A stretch of DNA of 64,000 bases from CAIXSC01 sp046349855 (GTDB lineage: Bacteria; Planctomycetota; Planctomycetia; Pirellulales; Pirellulaceae): positions 1 to 64,000 of the forward strand of contig JAXMBM010000008.1 in assembly GCA_046349855.1 (NCBI GenBank), read 5' to 3'. Position numbers and translations under genes: made by a program. Positions 49,132-57,683 of this stretch are shown here, in pieces (within the stretch, counting starts at the first letter, position 1; every line of letters starts with the position of its first letter). Below the pieces are notes generated by a model that saw only the letters and a list, made by a program, of their open reading frames with translations, was not told the DNA's origin and did no database searches.

Positions 49132-50217
49132 TCAGCGGGCCGGCGGTGGATAGTGCTTCTCCGAAACGGGTTCGCGCGACAGTTTCTCCGGCAGGCTCCC
49201 GCTTCGCAGCACGGCGACGAGCAGGTCGACTTCTTCCTGAGTGAATTGACCGGTGATCTGTGCCCGGTCGGAAATCGTGCTGCGAATCACCGGAGCCGAG
49301 AGGAGGCGATGGTCGAGAATGATGCCCAACTGCCTCCGGTTTAAGTCGTCCGATCGGTTGGTGTGGGTCAGACGCTGCATGCGTTGAACCGCGTCGGCAT
49401 TGCGCAGCGAAAAGGCGATGGCCGGCTGCATGTTCACCCACTCGGCCTGGACCGACCCCAGATCCGCACCACTTAGCTGAGCATCATCGGCTTCGACAAC
49501 CAGTACCTGCACCGATTCGCTGCGCACGTCCGCTGGCTCGAGCGCACGGCCGTCAGCCGAGGGTGGCAACAGGGCGCCGGTGCGGGGATCACGCACGATC
49601 AGACCGTACAGGTCGACTTCCCAGTGCCGGACGCCCTTCGCATCGGCCGGCCGCGCCGCGACATCGACCCAGGTTCCCAGCCACTTTCCGTCCGCATCGC
49701 GGACCTTGCGTGATGTCGGCGGAGCATCCCCGGCCTCTCGCGCCGCGCTCCCTTGTTGCTCGGCGGCGGCCACAATCAGAGCGTGATCGTGCCGGTTCGC
49801 CAGAATCTGAAACCGCAGCACGCCTGTTTGGGCGACCGCCGACTTGACGCGCCACAGCAGCTGTTCGTCGGTGCCGGGCACATGGATTTCCAGGTGCGTC
49901 GCATCGGTCGCGCGAACCTCGAACTTTTTCCGAAACAGGGACCGCAGCCGGTTGGCAAGCACTTCGGCCGTTTCGCGGGTTCGCGGTGCGCGGTCGGTCG
50001 CCGGACGGCCCGCGCCGGCGGCCTCGGCGTCCGCGGCCTCGGCATCCGCGACCTCGGCATCCGCGGCGTCGACGTCGTCGGTTCGTTCGATCTGGTAGAC
50101 GAGGACCGTCTGGCCGCGCGGGGCAGGGCGGCAGCCCAGCACGCCGACCAGCCCCAACACAGCCAGGCTGGCCAGCGAGTTCCAAGGGAAGAAGCGGCAG
50201 TTCGTGCCAGACAGCAT
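49132..50217 (-). CDS. Lipoprotein with SecD-P1-like domain, stand-alone
   Basis: 361 residues. The lipobox SLAVLGLVGVLGC makes this a lipoprotein. A low-complexity segment follows (VDAADAEVADAEAADAEAAG), encoded by a 15-base tandem repeat. The rest looks like the periplasmic P1 domain of SecD: ETAEVLANRLRSLFRKKFEV, LEIHVPGTDEQLLWRVKSAV, AQTGVLRFQILANRHDHALI and, near the end, FSLRNADAVQRMQRLTHTN and RQLGIILDHRLLSAPVIRST. The transmembrane channel half of SecD is missing. It may capture exported polypeptides, or be a relic with another use. Starts 17 bases after the DinB-like gene ends. Confidence 0.75.
   Translation of the reverse strand: MLSGTNCRFFPWNSLASLAVLGLVGVLGCRPAPRGQTVLVYQIERTDDVDAADAEVADAEAADAEAAGAGRPATDRAPRTRETAEVLANRLRSLFRKKFEVRATDATHLEIHVPGTDEQLLWRVKSAVAQTGVLRFQILANRHDHALIVAAAEQQGSAAREAGDAPPTSRKVRDADGKWLGTWVDVAARPADAKGVRHWEVDLYGLIVRDPRTGALLPPSADGRALEPADVRSESVQVLVVEADDAQLSGADLGSVQAEWVNMQPAIAFSLRNADAVQRMQRLTHTNRSDDLNRRQLGIILDHRLLSAPVIRSTISDRAQITGQFTQEEVDLLVAVLRSGSLPEKLSREPVSEKHYPPPAR
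50018..50077. repeat. Short tandem repeat, 15 bases x 4
   Basis: Four consecutive 15-mers at 50018-50032, 50033-50047, 50048-50062 and 50063-50077; the first two differ at one position, the third at two from the first, the fourth more. It codes for the Asp/Ala/Glu stretch in the SecD-like lipoprotein and keeps its frame. Confidence 0.75.
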
Positions 50218-50234
50218 GGGTCAGGTGCCGGGAT

Positions 50235-50717
50235 TTAGAACAAGGGAGGACGACCCAACTGCCGTCGGACGACCGCCCATTGCCCGGCGTGCATGAGATA
50301 GTGGCTTCCCTGGAGCGAGAACAGCGCACCGACGGTGGGGGCATAATGGATGCCGGTCTCACGGTCCAGGTCGGCGTCGGTCAGCTTTTCCAACGCGGCG
50401 ATCGTGGCAACTCGCTGTTCCTTGGCGAGGGCCACCAGCTGCTCTTTGGAGGCGAACCGTGCCGCGTCATCGCTGGATGCGGTTTCCTTGGCGTACTTCT
50501 CGGCGAAGCCCGCCGGCAAGGGTGGCATGCTCCCCGGACAGGCCTGATTGACCATGTGATTCTCGGCCACGATCAAATGGCCCAGCTGCCAGTTGATGTG
50601 GTTCACACCCGGACTGGCGCGGCGCAGCAGATCGGCGTCGTTGAGATCTTCCAGGTAAGAAAAGGCTACAAAGCTGCCGGTGTCCAGCGAAAGTCGGATG
50701 GCTTCACGCGCGTTCAT
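50235..50717 (-). CDS. DinB-family metal-binding four-helix protein
   Basis: 160 residues from the ATG at 50715-50717, with AGGA upstream. Helical protein with the spaced His residues of DinB/YfiT proteins: NHINWQLGHLIVAENHMVN and, near the C-terminus, LFSLQGSHYLMHAGQWAVV. These His side chains bind a metal in relatives; the pattern is complete. DinB proteins carry thiol-dependent transferase or other small-molecule activities and are not tied to one role. No signal peptide. It is between an alpha/beta hydrolase and a SecD-like lipoprotein on the same strand, but the two flanking genes give no functional clue. Confidence 0.85.
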   Translation of the reverse strand: MNAREAIRLSLDTGSFVAFSYLEDLNDADLLRRASPGVNHINWQLGHLIVAENHMVNQACPGSMPPLPAGFAEKYAKETASSDDAARFASKEQLVALAKEQRVATIAALEKLTDADLDRETGIHYAPTVGALFSLQGSHYLMHAGQWAVVRRQLGRPPLF

Positions 50718-50834
50718 GTGGGATTCCTGAGGGACAAATCGTTGTCGCAATCTTGCCTGAGGCGAACCACCAGTGAGACAGGACGCGTATTGTGGCCGAA
50801 CCGCGGCGATCGTGCGAGAGGGTCCGGGAGGCGA

Positions 50835-51752
50835 TCAGTCGAGTTGGGCGAGCCAGTCCCGGAGCGCCCCTTCGATCTCGTCCTCCGCCCGCTCCAGGAT
50901 GTCGTTGTGATCTACGCCAGGCAGCTCGATGTAGCGCTTCGTCTGGCCCGACGACGACATTTCTGGAAAGGCCGCGAACAGACGCCGTCCCAGCGATTCG
51001 GGAACGATCGTATCGCGCGTTCCGTGGAACTGCAGGATGGGGCAGGTGATGCGCGGTGCCCGCTCGATCGAAGGATAGCGTTCCTCCAGCGCCCAGGCGA
51101 CCGGCAGCCAGGGGTAATGCCAGCTCGCGACGTCGACCAGGGAAGAAAAGGTGGCGCGTAACACCAATCCGCCGGGCGGCGTTCCCTGCTCGCAGCATTC
51201 GCTCGCCAGTCGCACGGCCACTCCCCCTCCCAGCGACTCCCCCACCAGAATCACTCGGCCCGGTGCCACCTGCTGCTGCTGCGTCACATACCGCCAGACG
51301 CTCCGCGCATCGCCGGCCAGCGCCTCTTCGGTAGGCGAGCCGGCGTTGTCGCCATACCCGCGGTAGTCAAAGAGGAGGACGTGGCAGCCGAGTCGATTGA
51401 GCAGTTGAGCTTCCTCGATTCGATAGCCACGATGCCCGGCGTTGCCGGAAAAGTAGATCGCCACTCGTGGGGCCCCGGCCAACGAGCCGACAGCGGGGTC
51501 TGGTTCCGCGGAGGCGGTCTTGGCCGCACTGGGGCGAAAGTGCCAGCCGTGGAGTTCGATCCCGTCGTCGGCCACCACGGTGACGTCTTCGACGCGCGCG
51601 GTCCCGAGGCCGCTGGTCCGGGCCAGCAGTCGCGGCGTCTGAGCCGGGAAATAGATCAAGCTGCGCTGGAACAGGGTGAACATGAGTACGACCAGCAGGT
51701 AAGCGATCAAGACCAGCACCAGCCAGCGGGCCAGGCGTCGCGTAAACAACAT
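50835..51752 (-). CDS. Membrane-anchored alpha/beta-hydrolase (BEM46/ABHD13-like)
   Basis: 305 residues from the ATG at 51750-51752, preceded by GAGG. An N-terminal transmembrane helix (WLVLVLIAYLLVVLMFTLFQ) is followed by RSLIYFPAQTP, the typical start of this family. Catalytic motifs: ISYFSGNAGHRG-like oxyanion region (VAIYFSGNAGHRG), LLFDYRGYGDNAG, nucleophile ILVGESLGGGVAVRLA, acid QFHGTRDTIVPESLG and His LPGVDHNDILE. All three catalytic residues are there. Likely a membrane-bound esterase or peptidase with its catalytic part outside the cytoplasm. Divergent from the ABC transporter operon. Confidence 0.9.
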   Translation of the reverse strand: MLFTRRLARWLVLVLIAYLLVVLMFTLFQRSLIYFPAQTPRLLARTSGLGTARVEDVTVVADDGIELHGWHFRPSAAKTASAEPDPAVGSLAGAPRVAIYFSGNAGHRGYRIEEAQLLNRLGCHVLLFDYRGYGDNAGSPTEEALAGDARSVWRYVTQQQQVAPGRVILVGESLGGGVAVRLASECCEQGTPPGGLVLRATFSSLVDVASWHYPWLPVAWALEERYPSIERAPRITCPILQFHGTRDTIVPESLGRRLFAAFPEMSSSGQTKRYIELPGVDHNDILERAEDEIEGALRDWLAQLD

Positions 51753-51899
51753 GGGTCGCCTCGATTCCTGGCGTCGGTCGATCCCGAAATCGAAGAATTG
51801 ACAGAGCACCAGTGTAACTCGGCGAGCACTTCGGTGAAAACGGCGAGTCGTCCCGCCCCCCTGCCAAAGCCCCGGACGCCGTGTTAGCGTAGACGCCCT

Positions 51900-52850
51900 A
51901 TGGTCCCCTTGCTGGAATTGTCCGGAGTATCCCACAGCTACGGTCGAGTCCGTGCGTTGCACGATTTGACGGTCCGCGTGGAGCCGGGAGCGATCGGGCT
52001 GGTGGGACAGAACGGTGCCGGCAAGTCGACTCTGCTGCAAATCCTGCTCGGGCTGATCCGGCCCACGGAGGGGACGGCTCGGGTGCTGGGTTGCGACGTC
52101 CGTTCGGCGGGAGTGGCCCTGCGGGGGCGCGTCGGATTCATGCCCGAACGCAACGCGCTGGTGCCCGGACTGAACGGGGTAGAATACGTGGCGCTGGCGG
52201 GCGAACTGTGTGGCATGCCGCGCGGTCAAGCGTTGCGGCGTGCCCACGAGACGCTGTCGCATCTGGGATTGGAAGACGCGCGCTACCGCCGCCTCGATCA
52301 GTATTCACTCGGCATGACTCAGCGACTCAAGCTGGCCGCGACGCTGGTACACGATCCCGACCTGCTCCTGCTCGATGAACCCACGTCCGGTCTCGACCCC
52401 GAAGGACGGTCGGCGATGCTGGCGCTACTGAGCGCCCTGGCGGTGCGCCCGGGGAAGTCGCTGCTGCTGGCGAGTCACCTGTTGGGCGACATCGAGCGTG
52501 TCTGTACGTCGGCAATCATCCTGCATCAGGGACGTGTGGTCAGCGTCGGACGGCTGGAAGAACTCCGCGCCGAGCGGCAGCGGTGCTACCGCCTGCGATG
52601 GGAAGGGGACGGTCGGTCGTTCCTCACCGCCCTGCGACGGCAGGGAGTCGTCGCCGGTGAGGTGGGACGGGATGGCTGGGTCCGCGCCACCGTCCCGGCC
52701 GACTGGCAAACTCGGACCTTTTTTGCGGAAGCGCAGGCCCAGGCTGTGTCGCTGACCGGCTTGATGCCCGAGGAAGAGGATCTGGAAGCCGTCTATCACC
52801 GGCTGGTGGGCGGAGCGATCGCGGAGGAACGGCGCGGAGGTGCGGCGTGA
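51900..52850 (+). CDS. ABC transporter ATP-binding protein 1
   Basis: 316 residues. Walker A GQNGAGKS at 36-43, signature YSLGMTQRLKL at about 135-145, Walker B DLLLLDEPTSGLDP at about 154-167, switch His in LLLASHLLGDIERVC. A C-terminal extension of about 100 residues has no clear fold. The ATPase type is that of ABC-2 exporters (CcmA/NodI-like). It overlaps the downstream permease by four bases (GTGA), and these two are followed by a second ATPase/permease pair. Substrate unknown; antibiotic, lipid or polymer export and Gld-like functions are all possible. Confidence 0.93.
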   Translation: MVPLLELSGVSHSYGRVRALHDLTVRVEPGAIGLVGQNGAGKSTLLQILLGLIRPTEGTARVLGCDVRSAGVALRGRVGFMPERNALVPGLNGVEYVALAGELCGMPRGQALRRAHETLSHLGLEDARYRRLDQYSLGMTQRLKLAATLVHDPDLLLLDEPTSGLDPEGRSAMLALLSALAVRPGKSLLLASHLLGDIERVCTSAIILHQGRVVSVGRLEELRAERQRCYRLRWEGDGRSFLTALRRQGVVAGEVGRDGWVRATVPADWQTRTFFAEAQAQAVSLTGLMPEEEDLEAVYHRLVGGAIAEERRGGAA

Positions 52851-53728
52851 CGCTGGAACAAGTACGGTATCGCGGCTGGTCGGAGCGTCTGCGACCCAGC
52901 TGGCTGGCCTGCTGGCCGATCGCCCGGACCGGGCTGGTGCTGGTTCTGCGGCGCAAGGTCTTCTGGGTACTGCTCGCCCTCGCTCTGCTCGACTTCCTGT
53001 TCCTTTTCGCCACGATCTACCTCAAGGCCCAGATCACCTCGCAGAATCCCGGGTTCCGCCGATTCGTCAACAACGTCCTGCAGAACGTCACGGGCTCGGG
53101 TGAAACCTACCGCGACTTCATGTTCGCGCAAGGCACGGTGACCATGCTGCTGCTGGCTTTGGCCGGGACCACGCTGGTCGGCGACGACGTGCGCTCGGGT
53201 GGCCTGACGTTCTACCTGTCGCGGCGGATTCATCGCTGGCACTACCTGTTGGGCAAGTTGCTGTCGATCGGCCTGCTGGTGTCGCTGACCACAACGGTAC
53301 CGGCCTTGATCCTGTACCTGGAATACGGCCTGCTGACCGACTCGACGAACTACTTCCGCGAGAATCTGACGATCCTCCGGGGCATCCTGGGGTACGGGTT
53401 GACGTTGTCGGCCGTCCTGAGTTGCCTGTTGTTCGCGCTGTCGTCGTGGCTGCCGCGCACGGTCCCGCTGGTGATGGCCTGGACGGGCATCTTTGCCTTC
53501 CTCCCAGCAGCCGGGGGCCTGTTGCGCCAGGCTTTCGACGACCGCCGCTGGCTGCTGCTGGGCCTGTGGCGGGACGTGCGGCTGGTCGGCACCTGGTGTT
53601 TTGGAGGGATCGATACCGATCGTGAATTGCAGTTGCTGCAGCCTTCGATCGGCATCGTGGTGGCCGTCTGTGTGGTCTCGGTGCTGGTCGTTCTGCCACG
53701 ATTGCGTGGGGCGCGGGTGGTGGCATGA
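52847..53728 (+). CDS. ABC-2-type permease 1
   Basis: 293 residues from a GTG overlapping the ATPase stop. About six transmembrane helices: VFWVLLALALLDFLFLFATI, GTVTMLLLALAGTTLVGDDV, LLGKLLSIGLLVSLTTTVPA, ILGYGLTLSAVLSCLLFALS, LVMAWTGIFAFLPAAGG and IGIVVAVCVVSVLVVLPRL. LVGDDVRSGGLTFYLSRRIH between helices 2 and 3 is the usual coupling region of ABC-2 permeases. It also overlaps the next ATPase gene by four bases, so all are made together. Confidence 0.88.
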   Translation: MTLEQVRYRGWSERLRPSWLACWPIARTGLVLVLRRKVFWVLLALALLDFLFLFATIYLKAQITSQNPGFRRFVNNVLQNVTGSGETYRDFMFAQGTVTMLLLALAGTTLVGDDVRSGGLTFYLSRRIHRWHYLLGKLLSIGLLVSLTTTVPALILYLEYGLLTDSTNYFRENLTILRGILGYGLTLSAVLSCLLFALSSWLPRTVPLVMAWTGIFAFLPAAGGLLRQAFDDRRWLLLGLWRDVRLVGTWCFGGIDTDRELQLLQPSIGIVVAVCVVSVLVVLPRLRGARVVA

Positions 53729-54681
53729 CGACGTCCCCTTCCTCTCCGGCGCCCTTGTGCCGCTTCGTCAGCGTGTGCAAGTGGTACGGTCCCGTCATTG
53801 GACTCAACGACGTGACGTTCGACATCCGTCCGGGGATCACCGGTCTGGTGGGCCATAACGGAGCCGGAAAAAGCACACTCATCAAGTTGCTCACCGGCCA
53901 GCTGCGCCCCAGCCTGGGGCGCGTGGAGATCCGTGGCCAGCGGGCCTGGACGACGGCGGCCAAACGGCACCTCGGCTACTGCCCCGATCTGGATGCCATG
54001 TACGAAGAGATGTCGGGACGCGCGTTCGCGCGGACCATGGCGCGATTGCACGGATTCTCACCCGCCGCGGCGCGCCGTCGAGTGGACGAAGTTCTGGCTC
54101 AGGTCGGCATGGCCGACCGGGCCGATCGGCCCCTGGGAACCTACTCCAAGGGGATGCGGCAACGCATCAAACTGGCTCAGGCACTGGTGCACGACCCGGA
54201 ACTGCTGGTGCTCGACGAACCGCTCAACGGTGTCGATCCTGTGGGGCGAGTCGAGATGCTGCAGCTGTTCCGTGACCTGGCGGCGCGCGGCAAGGCCCTG
54301 CTGGTGTCGAGTCACATTCTGGACGAAATGGACACGCTGGCGGATCAGATCCTGTTCATCTGCCGCGGACGCCTGATCGCGGCCGGAACGCTGGCCGAGA
54401 TTCGCGCCATGCTCGACGCCTTCCCGCTCACGCTCCGCATCACCACCCGCGACGCCCGGCGACTTGCCACGTTGCTGCTCCCGTTGGACATGGTGCGATC
54501 GGTCGAGGTGCGGTCCTCGGAGGAATTGCTGCTGCAGGTGGAGCGGGCGCATGAATTCTTCGGGCCGCTGGCGGGAATGGTGGCCGAGCAGGGGTTCGAT
54601 CTGGAACGGCTGCAGATTCTCGACGCATCGACCGAAGCGGTTTTCGAATACCTGATGCGCGCGGTGACCCATGCCTGGTGA
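53725..54681 (+). CDS. ABC transporter ATP-binding protein 2
   Basis: 318 residues. Walker A GHNGAGKS at 43-50, Q-loop region HLGYCPDLDAMYEEMSGRAF, signature YSKGMRQRIKLAQAL at about 140-154, Walker B LLVLDEPLNGVDPVG at about 160-174, switch His in VSSHILDEMDTLADQ. It is intact and differs clearly from ATPase 1, so the two are old paralogues and probably form a heterodimer or serve different permeases. It overlaps the first permease by four bases and is 42 bases from the second. Confidence 0.93.
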   Translation: MTTSPSSPAPLCRFVSVCKWYGPVIGLNDVTFDIRPGITGLVGHNGAGKSTLIKLLTGQLRPSLGRVEIRGQRAWTTAAKRHLGYCPDLDAMYEEMSGRAFARTMARLHGFSPAAARRRVDEVLAQVGMADRADRPLGTYSKGMRQRIKLAQALVHDPELLVLDEPLNGVDPVGRVEMLQLFRDLAARGKALLVSSHILDEMDTLADQILFICRGRLIAAGTLAEIRAMLDAFPLTLRITTRDARRLATLLLPLDMVRSVEVRSSEELLLQVERAHEFFGPLAGMVAEQGFDLERLQILDASTEAVFEYLMRAVTHAW

Positions 54682-54723
54682 AGTTGCCGCTTCGTTCCGC
54701 TGGCCCTCGGCAGGAGCCGCACG

Positions 54724-55488
54724 ATGGGGATGATATCGGCCACGTGGCACCTGTTCCTGGTGTCGTTCCTGCGCCTGATCCGCTCGCGGCAGACGATGGT
54801 CAGCCTGCTGCTCCTGGGATTCGCGGCACTCGCAGTCGTGGCCTGGGCGCTGCGCCGTGAACGCACCCCCGCCCAGTTCACCGAGGAAGTGTTTCTCACG
54901 CTGTTTTCCTCCCTGCTGGTCCCCATTTTCTGTCTGTCGTTCGGCACCGCCGGCATCGCCTCGGACCGGGAAGAGCAGACGCTGGTCTATCTGCTGGTGG
55001 CCCCGCTGCCGCGTCCCTGCGTCTTCCTGGCCAAGGCGTTGGCTTCGCTCGTTCCCGCGCTCCTCTGGACCGTCGGCAGCCTGGCTCTGCTCTGTCGACT
55101 GGCGGGTCGACCGGGGGCCGAGGCATGGGGAGCGCTGTGGCCAAGTGTGGTATGGTCGACGGTGGCCTATGTGTCGCTGTTTCTCCTGTTCAGCGTGCTG
55201 TTCCGCCGCGCCACGCTGCTGGCCCTCGCCTACTCGCTGTTCCTCGAAACGCTGGTGGGGAACCTGCCCGGAATTGCCAAACGGATGGCGGTCTCGTTTT
55301 ACTTGAAATGCCTGGTGTTCGAATCGTCGGAATCGTTCGGCCTGCGCCTCCAGGGACTGTTTCAGCCCGAACTCTTCCTGCCCGTGTCGGGCTCGACCGC
55401 CCAACTCGTGCTGCTGGCGCTGAGTGGTCTGTTCTTTCTGGTGGCCATGATTATTTTCAGTGTCCGGGAGTATGCGGCTGCCAGCTGA
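54724..55488 (+). CDS. ABC-2-type permease 2
   Basis: 254 residues, about six transmembrane helices (TMVSLLLLGFAALAVVAWAL, LFSSLLVPIFCLSFGTAGIA, VFLAKALASLVPALLWTVGS, TVAYVSLFLLFSVLFRR, TLLALAYSLFLETLVG and LVLLALSGLFFLVAMIIF). The segment ASDREEQTLVYLLVAPLPRP resembles the coupling loop of ABC-2 permeases. Last gene of the transporter operon; the GHKL ATPase gene follows after 128 bases. Confidence 0.88.
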   Translation: MGMISATWHLFLVSFLRLIRSRQTMVSLLLLGFAALAVVAWALRRERTPAQFTEEVFLTLFSSLLVPIFCLSFGTAGIASDREEQTLVYLLVAPLPRPCVFLAKALASLVPALLWTVGSLALLCRLAGRPGAEAWGALWPSVVWSTVAYVSLFLLFSVLFRRATLLALAYSLFLETLVGNLPGIAKRMAVSFYLKCLVFESSESFGLRLQGLFQPELFLPVSGSTAQLVLLALSGLFFLVAMIIFSVREYAAAS

Positions 55489-55616
55489 AAACCACGAGGT
55501 CCACGACACTCGAGGACCACGACAGCCGTTCCTGCCCGCGAGCGGTGCTCGCACCCACGCGTGCCCGCAGCGGAACTGCTTGTTCTCACCTGCCTCTTCC
55601 CACTCAGGGGGACCCC

Positions 55617-57542
55617 ATGGCGCAACGTCGACGTAAGAAAACCCGCCGCCCGTCGTCTGGCCGCCCGTCGTCCGGCCGTCAGCGCAAGTCAGCGACCCAG
55701 GCCGCTTCCGGGGTGGCGGCGACCGAGTCGCGCGCGGGGAGTCGTGTCGAGGACGAGGGACGGCTGCGCATCGGCGACGATTGGAACGCGATCAGCATCA
55801 TCGCGCTCTCCCAGTCCAATCCGCTGAAGGCGGTGGCCGAGTTCGTGGAGAATTCGCTCGATGCCGGCGCCCGCAACGTCGTCATCGTGCGCGGCAAGGA
55901 AGCCGGGCAGATGTTCCTGAGAATCTCCGACGACGGCAACGGGATTCCGCTGGATGACAACGGGCTGCCCAACTTCAAGTACGTCGCCACGCACATCTGC
56001 GATTCGATCAAGCGACAACTCAAGTCCCAGGGCCAGACCGGCATCCAGGGCGAGTTCGGCATCGGCCTGCTGAGCTTCTGGACGGTGGGCGAGGAGCTGT
56101 CGATCGTGTCTGCGGGACGCGACGGGCGATCGTACGAGATGCGGATGAAGCGCGGCGTGCCGACATATCGAGTGCAGCGGACTCGGCGGTTGCTGAGCGA
56201 ACCGGGCACCGAGCTGACGATTCGGCCTCTGTTGAGTGGCATCAAGCACTTCAGTGGCGAAAAGCTGCAGTGGTATCTGGCCGCGGAACTGCGCGATCGC
56301 ATCCGCAACACGGGCGCCCGGGTGCGGATCGTCGACCGCCAGTCGCGGCAGGAATACGCGGTGGAACCGCGTCAGTTTTCCGGACAGCTGCTCCATTTGC
56401 CCGCCCCGCGCCCGGCGCCGGGTGAGATCTACGTTGAACTGTACCTGGCGGAACCCGGAGAAGAACGGCACATCGGACTGTGCCGGGCGGGAACGCGTGT
56501 GCTGCCTGACATCACCGAGATCGCCGAACTGAACCGGCACCCCTGGAACAGTCGCTACCTCGAAGGGCTGATCGATGCGCCGTTCCTCACCATCTCGCCC
56601 GGCACGCGGAGCGGCGTGATTCACGATCAGGCACTGACCGATTGTATCGCCGCCCTGCAGCCGATCGAAGAGGCGCTCGATCAACTGATCCGGCGACAGG
56701 AAGAGGCGGAGCAGGAGCGGGCCAGCCGCCAGACCTGGCGCTCGATCCGTCGAGCATTTCAGGAAGCTCTGTTGGCGCTACCCGACGATGAGTACGATTG
56801 GTTTCGCATTGGCCGCGAGGGACGCGCCAAGTCTCGCACCGATGCCGCTCAGCCCGGCCTCCCGCTGCACGGTACGGCCGCTCCCGACGGACAAGAGGCG
56901 AGCGAAGGTGGTGCGGAAGACGCCGAGTCGACGGAACCGGCCGAATTCTTTGAACATCCCGGACCGCTGTTCAGCGTGCGCGTGAGTCCCGCCTCCAGCG
57001 TCGTGGCGGTGGGCCAGGCACGCTCGTTTCAGGCTCTTCCGCGCGATCGCAGCCGCCGGCCGGTCGTCGATCAACTCAGCTACGAATGGCGGATTCTGGA
57101 AGGTAGCGGCACACTCTCGGCCATCGACGACGCCCTGGTGTCCTACACGGCACCGGACGAACCTCAGCTCGCTAAACTCCTGGTCACCGTGACGCAAAAC
57201 GACGTGACCTGCCAGGCCGAAGCGCTCGTCACCGTCACCGACTCGCTGCTGCCCGATCGACGGGATTCCCAGGATCACCGCGGGCTCCCGGGCTACACGT
57301 TCGAGAAAGCGCCGGGGCAACTGTGGCGTTCACGATTCGATTTGGAACAGAACGTGATCGTGATCAACAACGGGCATCGTGACTTTGTCTATGCGTCGCG
57401 CAACAAGTCGTTGCAGTTGCGCTATATCTGCCGGCTCTACGCCAAGGAGCTGGTGGTCAACAACTTCCCCGGCCAGCGCCCCGAGCAACTTCTGGAACGC
57501 ATGATCGAACTGTCGCTGTACACCGAGGAAAACCTGCGGTAG
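55617..57542 (+). CDS. Stand-alone MutL/MORC-like GHKL ATPase with Ig-like domain
   Basis: 641 residues from the ATG at 55617, with AGGGGG upstream. The first 45 residues are basic and low-complexity (RRRKKTRRPSSGRPSSGRQR). The GHKL ATP-binding domain follows: N-box VAEFVENSLDAGARNVVIV (Glu75, Glu78, Asn79), G1 DDGNGI at 105-110, G2 GEFGIGLLSFWTVGEE at 145-160, then a transducer-like part (ELTIRPLLSGIKHFSG). It lacks MutL dimerisation/endonuclease and Hsp90 middle domains. An acidic linker and a beta-sandwich of Ig/big type (SVRVSPASSVVAVGQARSF, YEWRILEGSGTLSAID, APDEPQLAKLLVTVTQND) follow. The C-terminal 100 residues (FDLEQNVIVINNGHRDFVYA) are helical and unknown. No signal peptide, so cytosolic. 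Role unknown. Confidence 0.8.
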   Translation: MAQRRRKKTRRPSSGRPSSGRQRKSATQAASGVAATESRAGSRVEDEGRLRIGDDWNAISIIALSQSNPLKAVAEFVENSLDAGARNVVIVRGKEAGQMFLRISDDGNGIPLDDNGLPNFKYVATHICDSIKRQLKSQGQTGIQGEFGIGLLSFWTVGEELSIVSAGRDGRSYEMRMKRGVPTYRVQRTRRLLSEPGTELTIRPLLSGIKHFSGEKLQWYLAAELRDRIRNTGARVRIVDRQSRQEYAVEPRQFSGQLLHLPAPRPAPGEIYVELYLAEPGEERHIGLCRAGTRVLPDITEIAELNRHPWNSRYLEGLIDAPFLTISPGTRSGVIHDQALTDCIAALQPIEEALDQLIRRQEEAEQERASRQTWRSIRRAFQEALLALPDDEYDWFRIGREGRAKSRTDAAQPGLPLHGTAAPDGQEASEGGAEDAESTEPAEFFEHPGPLFSVRVSPASSVVAVGQARSFQALPRDRSRRPVVDQLSYEWRILEGSGTLSAIDDALVSYTAPDEPQLAKLLVTVTQNDVTCQAEALVTVTDSLLPDRRDSQDHRGLPGYTFEKAPGQLWRSRFDLEQNVIVINNGHRDFVYASRNKSLQLRYICRLYAKELVVNNFPGQRPEQLLERMIELSLYTEENLR

Positions 57543-57561
57543 TGCGGCGGGACCACTGAAC

Positions 57562-57590
57562 GGCCGCCCGCTGGCTCGGTCGGGCGCGGC
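57562..57590. terminator. Possible terminator between convergent genes
   Basis: GCCGCCCG ending at 57570 pairs with CGGGCGCGGC (57581-57590) over eight pairs with a two-base bulge and a 10-base loop. It is 20 bases past the GHKL stop and lies before the converging squalene-cyclase-repeat gene ends. No T-run; weak call. Confidence 0.3.
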
Positions 57591-57683
57591 GGCCAGTCCC
57601 ATCGAGAGGCCCGTGAGGCGCACCACGCACCTCACCACTCCGCGCGACTCGCACGGTGCTCCGAGTAAACACTGCCGGTGGCG

